A DNA stretch of 64,000 bases from UBA2336 sp049306095 (GTDB taxonomy: Bacteria > Bacteroidota > Bacteroidia > Cytophagales > Cyclobacteriaceae), in NCBI GenBank assembly GCA_049306095.1, contig JBAQPU010000051.1, positions 13,288 through 77,287 on the forward strand, given 5' to 3'. The position numbers and the translations under genes were made by a program. The notes beneath the pieces are model-generated. The model worked only from the letters and a program-made list of their open reading frames with translations, was not told where the DNA came from and made no database searches. Of the stretch, positions 1-8,745 are shown piece after piece. Position 1 is the stretch's first letter; the number at the start of each line of letters is the position of its first letter.

Positions 1-735
1 AACAGCAACGAATACATCGTTTTCGTGCGCTGATTGAATGAATGAGGAATGATCTTTCACCGCACCATTGCTATCCGGATATTGAGTGAGTACTGCAAAT
101 AAATTTGAATCGGTCAGATCAAGATTGGCGATGTCTCCAATGACCAGTTCAACGCCAATGGGGGTTGACCGTGTTTTTAATACATCAATGGTTTGAGGGA
201 AAGTATTTGCATCAACAAAAAATTTGACAGCATTCTTTTTTGATGCTTTTCGGGAAGCCAGCAACAGGTGCATGGCTTCGGCAGCGGCAGTTGCTTCATC
301 CAACAAGGAAGCATTGGCAATTTGCATTCCGGTCAGGTCAATGATCATGGTTTGGTAGTTGATCAGCGCCTCTAAGCGGCCTTGTGCAATTTCAGCCTGG
401 TATGGCGTATAGGCTGTGTACCAGCCCGGGTTTTCTAAAATATTTCTGAGGATAACACCCGGGGTGAAGTTGGGATAATACCCCATGCCGATGTATGACT
501 TGTTGATTGTGTTCTTCGATGCCAGGGCCTTAAACTCTTTCAGGAACTCGAATTCCGTACGGGCTGCCGGCAGGTTCAGGGGTTTTTTAAGCCGGATGTT
601 CTTCGGCACAGTTTGGTTAATCAGCTCATCTACTGAGGTTGCCTTCACAACCTTCAGCATTTCCTTAATTTGTTGTTGATCGGGGGCGTTGTGACGGGAC
701 TCAAATTTTTCCTTGTACTGGGCATCTATAGTCAT
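1..735 (-). CDS. gcvP: Glycine dehydrogenase (decarboxylating), P-protein, N-terminal part
   Basis: P-protein of the glycine cleavage system, a cytoplasmic PLP enzyme that decarboxylates glycine and passes the aminomethyl group to the H-protein. Only the first 245 residues are in the window; the gene runs off the left edge. Translation from the ATG at 735 begins MTIDAQYKEKFESRHNAP and holds typical N-terminal P-protein blocks: YIGMGYYPNFTPGVILRN, then ENPGWYTAYTPYQAEIAQGR, then a TGMQIANASLLDEATAAAEAM stretch. The PLP lysine lies in the missing C-terminal half. A TAnnTTTG-type promoter element lies 43-50 bases upstream. The identification is firm; the completeness of the gene cannot be judged. 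Confidence 0.95.
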   Translation of the reverse strand, partial: MTIDAQYKEKFESRHNAPDQQQIKEMLKVVKATSVDELINQTVPKNIRLKKPLNLPAARTEFEFLKEFKALASKNTINKSYIGMGYYPNFTPGVILRNILENPGWYTAYTPYQAEIAQGRLEALINYQTMIIDLTGMQIANASLLDEATAAAEAMHLLLASRKASKKNAVKFFVDANTFPQTIDVLKTRSTPIGVELVIGDIANLDLTDSNLFAVLTQYPDSNGAVKDHSSFIQSAHENDVFVAV

Positions 736-777
736 AGTAATCAATGATTTAGCTTTTTTGCAGGGATTAAATCGGCA

Positions 778-785
778 CAAATGTA
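778..785 (-). promoter_or_regulatory. Candidate -7 promoter element of gcvP
   Basis: On the minus strand the sequence is TACATTTG, an exact match to the Bacteroidota -7 consensus TAnnTTTG, 43 bases upstream of the gcvP ATG. No good -33 TTTG box was found at the usual distance, so the call rests on one short motif. The rest of the 736-932 gap shows no gene, tRNA or glycine riboswitch that I can recognise. Confidence 0.4.
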
Positions 786-932
786 AAAGAGTAAACAGAC
801 AATTAACAGGCAGGACATAAAATCCATTCCTGATAATTGACCAGTCCTGTAAAAAATTGTACTTCCATCCCTGCAGGGGGCATAAATCTCAAAATCTTCG
901 TGATATTTGAAGCCTAACTAAAATTCAATGAA

Positions 933-2450
933 ATGAAATTTAAAATACTCTTTCTATGGGCTCTTGTTTTAGCCATTGGTGTGAAAGCCCAGGATCCGGT
1001 TGTTCAGCAATATGGAAAAGCTGTTTTAACGGATGATCTAAAGGAATACCTGTCAATATTGGCATCGGATGCGCTGGAAGGGCGTGAAACCGGAAAACGC
1101 GGACAAAAAATGGCTGCCGCGTTTATTGCTTCCCACTTTCAGGAGCTTGGTTTTGCAGGCCCTGTAAACGGAAGCTACTACCAGCCAGTTGAGTTGTATT
1201 CCAGCAGTGTGACCGAGGCTTATGTTAAAGCAGGCCAACTTAAACTTGAAAACTATGGTGGTGTAATTTATCTGGGATCAACCGATAGCAATGGAGAAGT
1301 TTCCATTCCGGTGGTGTTTGCCGGCAATGGCAGTGAAGCAGATTTTAACCAGGTAGATGTAAAAGATAAAGCTGTATTCTTTTTCACCAAGGAAATGAGA
1401 ATTACGAACAGCAAAACAGTTGCCATGGCGCGCGAAAAAGGAGCCAAATTAATTATCGTTTGCAATACCGAGACGGTTGCTGATTTTGACATGTATGCCG
1501 CACAAATAAAAGGGTTTATTTCTGGCGGCAGGTTAAGCGTTGAAAAACCCAAACCATCCAATAATGCAGGATTATTTTTAGTGTCGCCCGAAGCTGCTGA
1601 AAAAATTATGGCTACCACCGTTGATAAACTCAGAAAGGCAGCAGCACAGGATCCGTCCAAAAATGCTCTTAAGAAAGTTAAACCTTCTTCCATTCAATAT
1701 AAAGTGGTTACCGCAGTGAATGTTACCCGCACCGAAAACGTGTTAGGGTATCTGGAAGGCACCGACAAAAAAGATGAATTGGTGGTGATCACGGCCCATT
1801 ACGATCACATCGGAAAGAAAAAGAGCGGTGAAGGCGATTTGATTAACAACGGTGCCGATGACGATGGCTCCGGAACGGTTTCGGTACTGGCTATTGCTAA
1901 CGCGTTTGCAAAAGCAAAAAAAGAAGGCAAAGGTCCGCGTAGAAGTATTTTATTCATGACCGTTACGGGTGAAGAGAAAGGATTGTTAGGATCTTCGTAT
2001 TATTCCGAACACCCTATATTCCCATTGGCGAATACAGTAGTTGATTTGAATATTGACATGGTGGGAAGAAGAGACCCGCAGCATAAGGACAGTGCTCCGT
2101 ATGTTTATGTGATTGGTTCTGATAAACTTTCAACCGACCTGCATAACTTAAGCGAGCAGACTAACAAAACGTACACCAACCTAGCCTTTGATTATACGTA
2201 CAACGATCAGAATCACCCCGATCAATTGTATTACCGTTCTGACCACTGGAACTTTGCTAAAAAGAATATCCCCATCATTTTTTATTTTGATGGTATTCAT
2301 GAAGACTACCACAAGCCAAGCGATGAGGTCTCAAAAATTGAATTTGATTTACTGACCAAACGGGCACAAGTTGTGTTTTACACAGCATGGGAAATTGCTA
2401 ACCGGGATGCGCGGTTAAAAATTGATACGGAGAAGTTAATTAAAGAATAA
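933..2450 (+). CDS. Secreted M28-family metallopeptidase
   Basis: Predicted zinc aminopeptidase of the M28 family (505 aa), exported by a Sec signal peptide (MKFKILFLWALVLAIGVKA, cleavage before Q). Residues from about 70 to 250 form an inserted PA-like domain region. The catalytic domain starts near residue 280 with the metal ligand motif AHYDHIG (His289), followed by NNGADDDGSGT (bridging Asp), TGEEKGLLGS (catalytic Glu), NIDMVGRRD and a final ligand in EDYHKPSDE. All expected M28 ligands are present, so the enzyme should be active. It stands alone: gcvP is divergent on the left and a terminator follows at 2471. The substrate is not predictable from the sequence. Confidence 0.9.
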   Translation: MKFKILFLWALVLAIGVKAQDPVVQQYGKAVLTDDLKEYLSILASDALEGRETGKRGQKMAAAFIASHFQELGFAGPVNGSYYQPVELYSSSVTEAYVKAGQLKLENYGGVIYLGSTDSNGEVSIPVVFAGNGSEADFNQVDVKDKAVFFFTKEMRITNSKTVAMAREKGAKLIIVCNTETVADFDMYAAQIKGFISGGRLSVEKPKPSNNAGLFLVSPEAAEKIMATTVDKLRKAAAQDPSKNALKKVKPSSIQYKVVTAVNVTRTENVLGYLEGTDKKDELVVITAHYDHIGKKKSGEGDLINNGADDDGSGTVSVLAIANAFAKAKKEGKGPRRSILFMTVTGEEKGLLGSSYYSEHPIFPLANTVVDLNIDMVGRRDPQHKDSAPYVYVIGSDKLSTDLHNLSEQTNKTYTNLAFDYTYNDQNHPDQLYYRSDHWNFAKKNIPIIFYFDGIHEDYHKPSDEVSKIEFDLLTKRAQVVFYTAWEIANRDARLKIDTEKLIKE

Positions 2451-2470
2451 ACTCGTTAAATTTTTTGATG

Positions 2471-2510
2471 AAAGGGCGTTGTTCAAATGGAGCAACGCCC
2501 TTTCTTTTTT
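2471..2510 (+). terminator. Rho-independent terminator after the M28 gene
   Basis: Stem AAAGGGCGTTG pairs with CAACGCCCTTT, extended by a few weaker pairs around a short loop, and is followed by TCTTTTTT. It lies 20 bases after the peptidase stop and separates that gene from the serine hydrolase downstream. Confidence 0.85.
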
Positions 2511-2569
2511 GCGACCTGCAACCTAACTTGACGTTCTAACGTCTCATAAAAAAACTAAAAACTGGTTCT

Positions 2570-4231
2570 ATGAAAATGAGGTATACCTTTTCCATGCTTA
2601 TCGGGTTACTGTTTGTAACTGTTTATTCCTTTGGCCAGGCTTCAGTAGCCGATCAGCTTGATCAGTTGATGAGTAGTAAATACCCGGCCGCAGAACCCGG
2701 TGCCGCAGTGATTGTGGTAAAAGACGGAAAGGTGTTACTGAGAAAAGGTTACGGAAAAGCCAGCTTAAACCCCGACAAGCCGGTTAAGGCTGATGATATC
2801 TTTCGGATCGGCTCTATTACCAAACAATTTACATCCACTGCTATTTTGAAACTGGTTGAACAAGGTAAAATTGATTTGAAAAACGACATTACTCGTTATT
2901 TACCCAACTTCACAACACCCGGAAAAACGATTACTGTTGAGCAACTGCTCACGCATACATCTGGAATAAAAAGCTATACCAGTGTTCCTGATTTGATGAC
3001 GAAGGAGAAAAAGGGACAGTATGTTTCTGTGGAGGATGTAGTGAAGTTCATTCATTCGCTTCCATCTGATTTTAATCCGAATGATCAATATTTATACAAT
3101 AATTCGGGTTATTTTTTACTGGGAGCTATCATTGAAAAAGTAAGTGGTTTGACTTACGAGGAATACATTTCTAAGAACCTGTTCAAACCTGCAGGACTGA
3201 AATCTACTTTTGCGCATGATCCCAAACTTCCTTATGAAGTTACCACCGGTTACCAGAAGGCTAACGCAACAGATTACACGGTTTCTGATTATGTACATCC
3301 TTCCATACCCTATTCAGCAGGAGCCATTTTTTCAACGGTAGATGACCTTTGGAAATGGAACCAGGCAATTTTTAGCTATAAACTGGTGAAGAAGGAATCG
3401 CTTGAAAAGGCCTGGGCACCGATAAAACTAAATAGTGGGAAATTGGTCAGCTATGGTTATGGGTGGTCGCTCGGACGAATCGGAGATTCCAAAGTGATTG
3501 GGCATGGAGGCGCCATTGATGGATTTTTATCATCCGAGATTTATGTTCCGGATCAAAAAGTTTATGTGTGTATACTTTCGAATAACATGACGGCAAGCCC
3601 TGATGAGTTTGCCTACCAGTTGGCCGAAATAGTTATGGGAATAGCGAATAGTACAGCCTCAACAATATCCCTTGCTGAAAGTGTGGCGAAAGAGTATGCT
3701 GGCGTTTATGAGATTAGCGAACGTGAGGACAGGGTGATTACCAGAAAAGATAACCGTTTCTATTCGCAGCGTACAGGAGGAACTAAGTTTGAGATTTTTC
3801 CGTACGAACAGGATAAGTTTTATTTTAAAGATTCAAACTCCACCTTAACCTTTCACCGCAATGGCGAAGGTAAAATTGAGTCGGTTGAGTTGAGAGGACG
3901 AGAATACCTTTCACAGGTTGCCGTGCGAACGGCTAAACCATTACCTCCCGATCATGTTGAAATCTCAATAGATGAAGCAATTTTTGATCAGTATGCAGGT
4001 GAGTATGAACTGGCGCCCGGCTTTATTATTAAGGTGTGGAGGGAAGAAAAAACATTTAAAGCACAGGCAACCGGGCAGCCCTTCTTTGAAATATTTGCAG
4101 AATCAGAAAACAAATTTTTTCTGAAGGTGGTGGATGCCCAGATCGAATTCAACAAAGATGAAAGTGGCACCGTAACGAGTATGACACTCTTCCAGGGTGG
4201 GAGAGAAATGCCCGGTAAAAAAATCAAGTAA
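2570..4231 (+). CDS. Serine hydrolase, beta-lactamase/class C-PBP family, exported
   Basis: A 553-aa penicillin-binding-protein-like serine hydrolase with a signal peptide (residues 1-23, ending YSFGQ). The catalytic domain has the nucleophile tetrad S82-I-T-K85, the second motif Y176-N-N178 and the third motif H312-G-G314, which replaces KTG in this family. From about residue 370 the protein continues into two copies of a DUF3471-like beta domain, each opening with a Y-A-G-x-Y-E pattern (near 375 and 475). Family members are peptidases or esterases acting on D-amino-acid peptides or esters; the substrate cannot be assigned. The gene ends convergently with the TPR protein, overlapping it by 8 bases. 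A second homologue lies at 44298-45572. Confidence 0.88.
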   Translation: MKMRYTFSMLIGLLFVTVYSFGQASVADQLDQLMSSKYPAAEPGAAVIVVKDGKVLLRKGYGKASLNPDKPVKADDIFRIGSITKQFTSTAILKLVEQGKIDLKNDITRYLPNFTTPGKTITVEQLLTHTSGIKSYTSVPDLMTKEKKGQYVSVEDVVKFIHSLPSDFNPNDQYLYNNSGYFLLGAIIEKVSGLTYEEYISKNLFKPAGLKSTFAHDPKLPYEVTTGYQKANATDYTVSDYVHPSIPYSAGAIFSTVDDLWKWNQAIFSYKLVKKESLEKAWAPIKLNSGKLVSYGYGWSLGRIGDSKVIGHGGAIDGFLSSEIYVPDQKVYVCILSNNMTASPDEFAYQLAEIVMGIANSTASTISLAESVAKEYAGVYEISEREDRVITRKDNRFYSQRTGGTKFEIFPYEQDKFYFKDSNSTLTFHRNGEGKIESVELRGREYLSQVAVRTAKPLPPDHVEISIDEAIFDQYAGEYELAPGFIIKVWREEKTFKAQATGQPFFEIFAESENKFFLKVVDAQIEFNKDESGTVTSMTLFQGGREMPGKKIK

Positions 4232-5762
4232 CTTCCTGATGATCATGTATACCCCCTTCCAGGCTTCGGCTGATCTGGCGGGTGATGGCATCCAGTTGGA
4301 TGCCACATGTTTTTAAGTGGGTAAAAATGGTTTCATATTCCTCGGGCTTTGCCTGGTCGATCAGGTTAATCAGGCCAAGAATGCTGGAAATGGGAGCACG
4401 CAGTTTGTGAGCGTTAATGAAGGCGTACTCCATTAATTTCTGATTTTGGTCGGTCAGTTGTTGGGTTCGTATTGCAATTCTACTTTCCAGGTTTTTATTC
4501 AATTCCTGTAATTCTTCATTTAATTTGATGAGTGCAGTTGCCTGCATTTCAATGGCCAGTTTCTGTGTTTGGATTTCCTCATTTTTTTCCTGAAGAATTT
4601 TATTTACAGAAAGGGTTTTGTGTCGCTGGCGGTACAGTAGCCAGGCCATAATTCCTGCGATGACGAGACCAATACTGATGGCAAAAATAATTTGGCGTTG
4701 TAGTTGAAGCTGCGACTCTTTAAAATGTTGATCGGAACGCAACTGGCGGTTTTCCTGTTCCTTTGCTTCTGTTTCGAAGGCCAGTTGTAAGCGGGCGATT
4801 TGATCGCTTTTAGCCAGGTTATAAACACTGTCTTTTAATGTGGTGTAACGATAAAGATTGACGAAGGCCTGAAGGTAATGACCACGCGCGGAATCAAGTC
4901 GGGAGAGCTTCAGGTAATTATTAACCTGTATGTCGGGTACTTTGATTAACCTGGCCATTTCAATTGAAAGGGTCAGGTAATGCTCCGACTCTTCAAAAAG
5001 GTTGAGCTCACGGTATACGTCAGCCATATTCTGATAATTTTGAATGACCAGCCTTATTTCGCCCAATTCTTTCCATATTTTTTCAGCCCGTTTAAAATGT
5101 TCAATGGCTTCTTTGTATTTTTTTTGTTTGGTGCAAACCAATCCAAAACCTGAAAAGGAATAGCCCACTACCCGTTGATTGTTGATGGCGCGCGCGAGGG
5201 AAAGTGAACGTTCGAAGTATGTTAAAGCAAGGGGAAGTTCACCGGTAATAACATAGAGTTCGCCAATGTTGTAAAGTGTTATCGCCTGGGTGTTGTCACC
5301 TTTTTTAAGATCAAATGCCGCGAGCAGGTATTCAAGTGCCTTTTTGTACTCACTCATTTTTTTATACACCTCAGCAATGTTGTTATAGTTTTGTCCAAGG
5401 CCTATGCTGTCGTGAATGGATTCGTATTGACGGGCTGCCAGCAGATAATTATTTTGAGCAAGTTCATAAACGCCCTCAAACCAATATGAATTTCCAATAA
5501 TGGTGAGCGCCCGTGCGTGACCTTTTACATACTTGAGTGCCGGGGCTTGTTCCGTAACAACGGTGGCAATCCTGCGCGATAGTGCGGGATTGACCTTTAA
5601 ATAATCGGTAGCCAGTTTGTTAAGCTGTAAAATATATGCGGTGTCTTTGGGTATATCTGAAAACCGTGTCGCCAGACTATCCGGCAATGCGGTTTGACAA
5701 ACCGATCGTGTAGAAAGGAATAGCAGGAAGAGGAAAAGATGCCAACCCTTACTGAATTTCAT
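4224..5762 (-). CDS. TPR protein with HisKA-like C-terminus but no ATPase domain
   Basis: A 512-aa protein with an N-terminal signal segment (FLFLLFLSTRSVCQ), a run of about six tetratricopeptide repeats (about 75-320), one transmembrane helix (about 360-380, IIFAISIGLVIAGIMAWLLY), a coiled-coil linker and a final 60-residue stretch resembling a histidine-kinase dimerisation domain, with the box N-A-H-K-L-R-A-P-I-S. This architecture matches the front of Bacteroidota TPR sensor kinases, but the frame stops right after the HisKA helices and no HATPase_c motifs (N, G1, G2) follow; the neighbouring sequence belongs to the convergent hydrolase. It could be a phosphoacceptor for another kinase, a regulator that dimerises with one, or a truncated kinase. 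Compare the complete kinase at 25393-27456. Confidence 0.8.
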   Translation of the reverse strand: MKFSKGWHLFLFLLFLSTRSVCQTALPDSLATRFSDIPKDTAYILQLNKLATDYLKVNPALSRRIATVVTEQAPALKYVKGHARALTIIGNSYWFEGVYELAQNNYLLAARQYESIHDSIGLGQNYNNIAEVYKKMSEYKKALEYLLAAFDLKKGDNTQAITLYNIGELYVITGELPLALTYFERSLSLARAINNQRVVGYSFSGFGLVCTKQKKYKEAIEHFKRAEKIWKELGEIRLVIQNYQNMADVYRELNLFEESEHYLTLSIEMARLIKVPDIQVNNYLKLSRLDSARGHYLQAFVNLYRYTTLKDSVYNLAKSDQIARLQLAFETEAKEQENRQLRSDQHFKESQLQLQRQIIFAISIGLVIAGIMAWLLYRQRHKTLSVNKILQEKNEEIQTQKLAIEMQATALIKLNEELQELNKNLESRIAIRTQQLTDQNQKLMEYAFINAHKLRAPISSILGLINLIDQAKPEEYETIFTHLKTCGIQLDAITRQISRSLEGGIHDHQEVT

Positions 5763-5778
5763 TCATTTATTTGTTTGC

Positions 5779-7152
5779 TTATGATGTGATGGCTTTTAAT
5801 ACATCGTGTTTGGTAATAATGTGTACGTGCTGATTTTCATCCCTCACCAGCACAGCCTTGTTTTCTTTGTTGAGGAAAGAAGAAAGCACATCCAAAGTAC
5901 TGTCTGGCGCCACAAATTGCATGGGCTTATCCATAATTTCACCAACCGTTTTGGTTTTGAGTTGTGGATCTTCCATGATTTTTTCCAATAATCCTGAAGA
6001 GCTAACACTTCCTACGAAATGCCCGTTTTCGGTTACGGGTATTTGATCAATCCCCTCTTTATTCATCAATAAAATAGCTTCGCTAACGTTTGCCTTCGTG
6101 GCGACTGTGCAAAGTGAATCGTTGCTATTCCGGCCGCGGATAATATCACGCGCAGTAGAAGCAAAAGAACGTGTGTCCAGAAATCCGTGATCTTTCATCC
6201 AGTTATCGTTATATACTTTAGCCAGGTAACGGGTGCCGTGATCGGGTAATAGAATTACCATCACATCATCCTTCTTTAAATTTTCCCGGGCATATTCGAG
6301 GGCGCCATGTACAGCTGATCCACTCGACCACCCCACAAACATTCCCTCTTCACGTGAAAGTCTGCGAGTCATCACTGCGCCATCTTTATCGGTAACTTTT
6401 ATAAAGGAGTCGATAACATTGAAGTCAACATTCTTAGGTAAAATATCTTCCCCGAAACCTTCTGTGAGGTATGGATATATTTCATTCTCATCGAAAATGC
6501 CCGTCTCTTTATATTTTTTAAATACGGAACCGTAGGTGTCAATACCCACGGTCACCAGCGAAGGTTTTTGTTCTTTCAGGTAGGTGGCTGTTCCGCACAT
6601 CGATCCACCGGTGCCCACGGTAGCCACATAGTGTGTGATCGAGCCCTCCGTTTGCTTCCATATTTCCGGACCTGTAGATTGGTAGTGCGCTTTCGCGTTG
6701 GAGGGGTTGTCGTACTGATTCGGGTAAATAGAATTAGGAATTTCCTGGTTCAGTTTTCGTGCTACGGAGTAATAAGAACGTGGATCTTCAGGGGCCACAT
6801 TGGTAGGGCACACAATTACTTCCGCACCAACGGCCCGCAAGATGTTTATTTTCTCCTGCGATTGTTTATCGGCCATCGTAAAAATACACCGGTACCCTTT
6901 GGCAATGGCAGTAAGCGCAAGGCCCATTCCGGTGTTACCGGACGTTCCTTCAATGATGGTGCCGCCTGGTTTTAGAAGACCTGCTTTTTCAGCATCCTCA
7001 ATCATTTTTAACGCCATTCGATCCTTCGTGGAATTACCCGGATTGAAATATTCTACTTTAGCTAGTACAGTACCCGGAATGCCTTTGAAAATCTTATTCA
7101 GCTTTACAATAGGAGTATTTCCGATGGTTTCAACGATTGAGTTATAATACAT
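5779..7152 (-). CDS. Cystathionine beta-synthase
   Basis: PLP-dependent beta-replacement enzyme (457 aa) that condenses serine or O-acetylserine with homocysteine or sulfide; cytoplasmic. The N-terminal domain (1-320) shows the PLP lysine in NPGNSTKDR (Lys43), the phosphate-binding loop EGTSGNTGMGLA and a GTGGSMCGT loop. The C-terminal 120 residues form a tandem CBS-domain pair (motifs KEGIDQIPV and NKAVLVRDENQHVHIITKHD), as in eukaryotic-type CBS, which distinguishes it from plain cysteine synthase. The start at 7152 is supported by a promoter-like element at 7173-7180. No cystathionine gamma-lyase gene is adjacent, so direction (reverse transsulfuration or cysteine synthesis) is open. Confidence 0.9.
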   Translation of the reverse strand: MYYNSIVETIGNTPIVKLNKIFKGIPGTVLAKVEYFNPGNSTKDRMALKMIEDAEKAGLLKPGGTIIEGTSGNTGMGLALTAIAKGYRCIFTMADKQSQEKINILRAVGAEVIVCPTNVAPEDPRSYYSVARKLNQEIPNSIYPNQYDNPSNAKAHYQSTGPEIWKQTEGSITHYVATVGTGGSMCGTATYLKEQKPSLVTVGIDTYGSVFKKYKETGIFDENEIYPYLTEGFGEDILPKNVDFNVIDSFIKVTDKDGAVMTRRLSREEGMFVGWSSGSAVHGALEYARENLKKDDVMVILLPDHGTRYLAKVYNDNWMKDHGFLDTRSFASTARDIIRGRNSNDSLCTVATKANVSEAILLMNKEGIDQIPVTENGHFVGSVSSSGLLEKIMEDPQLKTKTVGEIMDKPMQFVAPDSTLDVLSSFLNKENKAVLVRDENQHVHIITKHDVLKAITS

Positions 7153-7172
7153 GGGAATGATTAGTTGGGCAA

Positions 7173-7180
7173 CAAATTTA
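7173..7180 (-). promoter_or_regulatory. Candidate -7 element of the cystathionine beta-synthase gene
   Basis: Minus-strand TAAATTTG matches TAnnTTTG, 21 bases upstream of the ATG at 7152. No clear -33 box was seen. Confidence 0.4.
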
Positions 7181-7234
7181 CGAAAAGCCCCTGAAAGGTT
7201 TGGGGGATGTAATAAAACCGGTATTTGTTAAAAA

Positions 7235-8158
7235 TCAGGCTGCCCCTGCAAGCAGGTATAACACGGCCATCCGAACGGCCACTCCGTTTTCAACCTGATC
7301 GAGGATGATGGAATGTTGAGAATCAGCCGCATCGCTGCTTAATTCCACGCCCCGGTTAATGGGGCCCGGGTGCATGAGCACAATCTCTTTTTTAAGGGTA
7401 TCCAGTAATTTTTTGTTGATGCCGTAGTAAAGTGAATACTCGCGCAGGGATGGAAAATATTTGATTTGCTGGCGTTCTAACTGAATCCGCAGAACATTGG
7501 CGGCATCACACCACTCCAGTGCTTTTTTAACATCGAGCTCTACCTGAACACCTAACTGATGGATATGCTTTGGTAACAGGGTAGGAGGGCCGCACACCAT
7601 CACTTTTGCACCAAGTTTCTGAAGGGCAAAAATATTAGAAAGGGCTACACGGGAGTGAAGGATGTCACCGATGATGGCAATCTTTTTTCCGGAAACCGTG
7701 CCAAGCTTTTCACGGATGGAGTACGCATCCAGCAGAGCCTGTGTTGGGTGCTCATGTGTTCCATCACCGGCATTCACAATATTGGCGTGAATGTGGCGCG
7801 CCAGAAAGTGAGGGGCCCCCGGACTGGCATGGCGCATTACAATCATATCCACTTTCATGGCCAGAATATTATTGACGGTATCGAGCAGGGTTTCTCCTTT
7901 TTTTAGCGAACTGGTGGAGGCTGAAAAATTAATCACGTCAGCTGATAATCTTTTTTGTGCCAGTTCAAATGACAGGCGGGTGCGGGTTGAGTTTTCGAAA
8001 AAGACATTGGCAATGGTAACATCGCGCAGGGAAGGAACTTTCTTAATAGGCCTGTTGATAACTTCTTTAAAATTATCGGCAGTTTCAAAAATAAGTTCTA
8101 TGTCTTCGCGGGTGATGTCCTTAATTCCAAGCAGGTGTTTTTGACTAAGCTTCGACAT
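7235..8158 (-). CDS. pyrB: Aspartate carbamoyltransferase catalytic subunit
   Basis: Second committed step of pyrimidine synthesis: carbamoyl phosphate plus aspartate to N-carbamoylaspartate, in the cytoplasm. The 307-aa length is normal for the catalytic chain. The carbamoyl-phosphate loop FFENSTRTRLSFELA, the HPTQALLDAY motif and the GPINRGVEL loop are all intact. The gene follows pyrR with a 5-base gap, so the two are one operon. No regulatory-chain gene (pyrI) is present. Confidence 0.97.
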   Translation of the reverse strand: MSKLSQKHLLGIKDITREDIELIFETADNFKEVINRPIKKVPSLRDVTIANVFFENSTRTRLSFELAQKRLSADVINFSASTSSLKKGETLLDTVNNILAMKVDMIVMRHASPGAPHFLARHIHANIVNAGDGTHEHPTQALLDAYSIREKLGTVSGKKIAIIGDILHSRVALSNIFALQKLGAKVMVCGPPTLLPKHIHQLGVQVELDVKKALEWCDAANVLRIQLERQQIKYFPSLREYSLYYGINKKLLDTLKKEIVLMHPGPINRGVELSSDAADSQHSIILDQVENGVAVRMAVLYLLAGAA

Positions 8159-8163
8159 AGTGT

Positions 8164-8703
8164 TTATTCCTTATTGATCAGCCATATTTTATTTTGAGTG
8201 CCTTTTGATTCCAGTTCGACCAACACTTTTTGCGAGGCCAGTGTGTTAACTGTTTTTCCAACATAGTCGGGTGCAATGGGCAGGTCGCGGTTATATTTTC
8301 TGTCGATCAGTACCAGTAATTCTACTTTTTCCGGGCGGCCAAAGGCAATCATGGCATCCAGTGCTGCGCGAACGGTTCGGCCGGTAAAGAGTACATCATC
8401 GATCAGCACAACCCGTTTTCCTTCAATCACAAAGGGTATTTTATTTTCGCTGGCTTTAGCCGGAATTTCCCTCCGCCTGAAGTCATCCCGATGAAAGGTA
8501 ACATCGAGGTAGCCCAGCGGCAGCGGTCTTTTTAATAATTTTTCAAGCTTTTGATGGATGATTTCTGCCAGGAAAATACCGCGTGGCTGCAGGCCGAGTA
8601 TGACGGTTTCTGAAAAATCCTGATGAACCTCAATGAGTTGCTGGCAAAGGCGGCTAATGGTGATATCGAGCAGGTCGGAATCGAGAATGAGTTTTTTCTG
8701 CAT
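8164..8703 (-). CDS. pyrR: PyrR-type uracil phosphoribosyltransferase / pyr regulator
   Basis: A 179-aa PRTase-fold protein with the PRPP loop VVLIDDVLFTGRTVRAALD and the N-terminal LQPRGIFLAEII block typical of PyrR. In Gram-positive bacteria PyrR binds pyr mRNA and attenuates transcription; its pairing with pyrB supports a pyrimidine-related role here. I did not find an attenuator or PyrR-binding loop in the short region upstream, so mRNA-binding regulation is not shown; uracil phosphoribosyltransferase activity is the safer inference. Confidence 0.92.
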   Translation of the reverse strand: MQKKLILDSDLLDITISRLCQQLIEVHQDFSETVILGLQPRGIFLAEIIHQKLEKLLKRPLPLGYLDVTFHRDDFRRREIPAKASENKIPFVIEGKRVVLIDDVLFTGRTVRAALDAMIAFGRPEKVELLVLIDRKYNRDLPIAPDYVGKTVNTLASQKVLVELESKGTQNKIWLINKE

Positions 8704-8713
8704 AAGCCGAACG

Positions 8714-8721
8714 CAAATATA
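8714..8721 (-). promoter_or_regulatory. Candidate -7 element of the pyrR-pyrB operon
   Basis: Minus-strand TATATTTG matches TAnnTTTG, 11 bases upstream of the pyrR ATG, implying a very short leader with no room for a pyr attenuator. Confidence 0.45.
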
Positions 8722-8745
8722 CAGAAATAATCAATTTCAGGTGAG

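Noticed and set aside
6568..7147. Plus-strand open frames of 115-135 codons opposite the cystathionine beta-synthase gene
   Set aside because: They are shadows of a strongly supported minus-strand gene and have no signal, domain or promoter of their own.
7153..8745. PyrR-dependent attenuator ahead of pyrR or pyrB
   Set aside because: The leader before pyrR is too short if the TATATTTG element is the promoter, and the pyrR-pyrB gap is only 5 bases.
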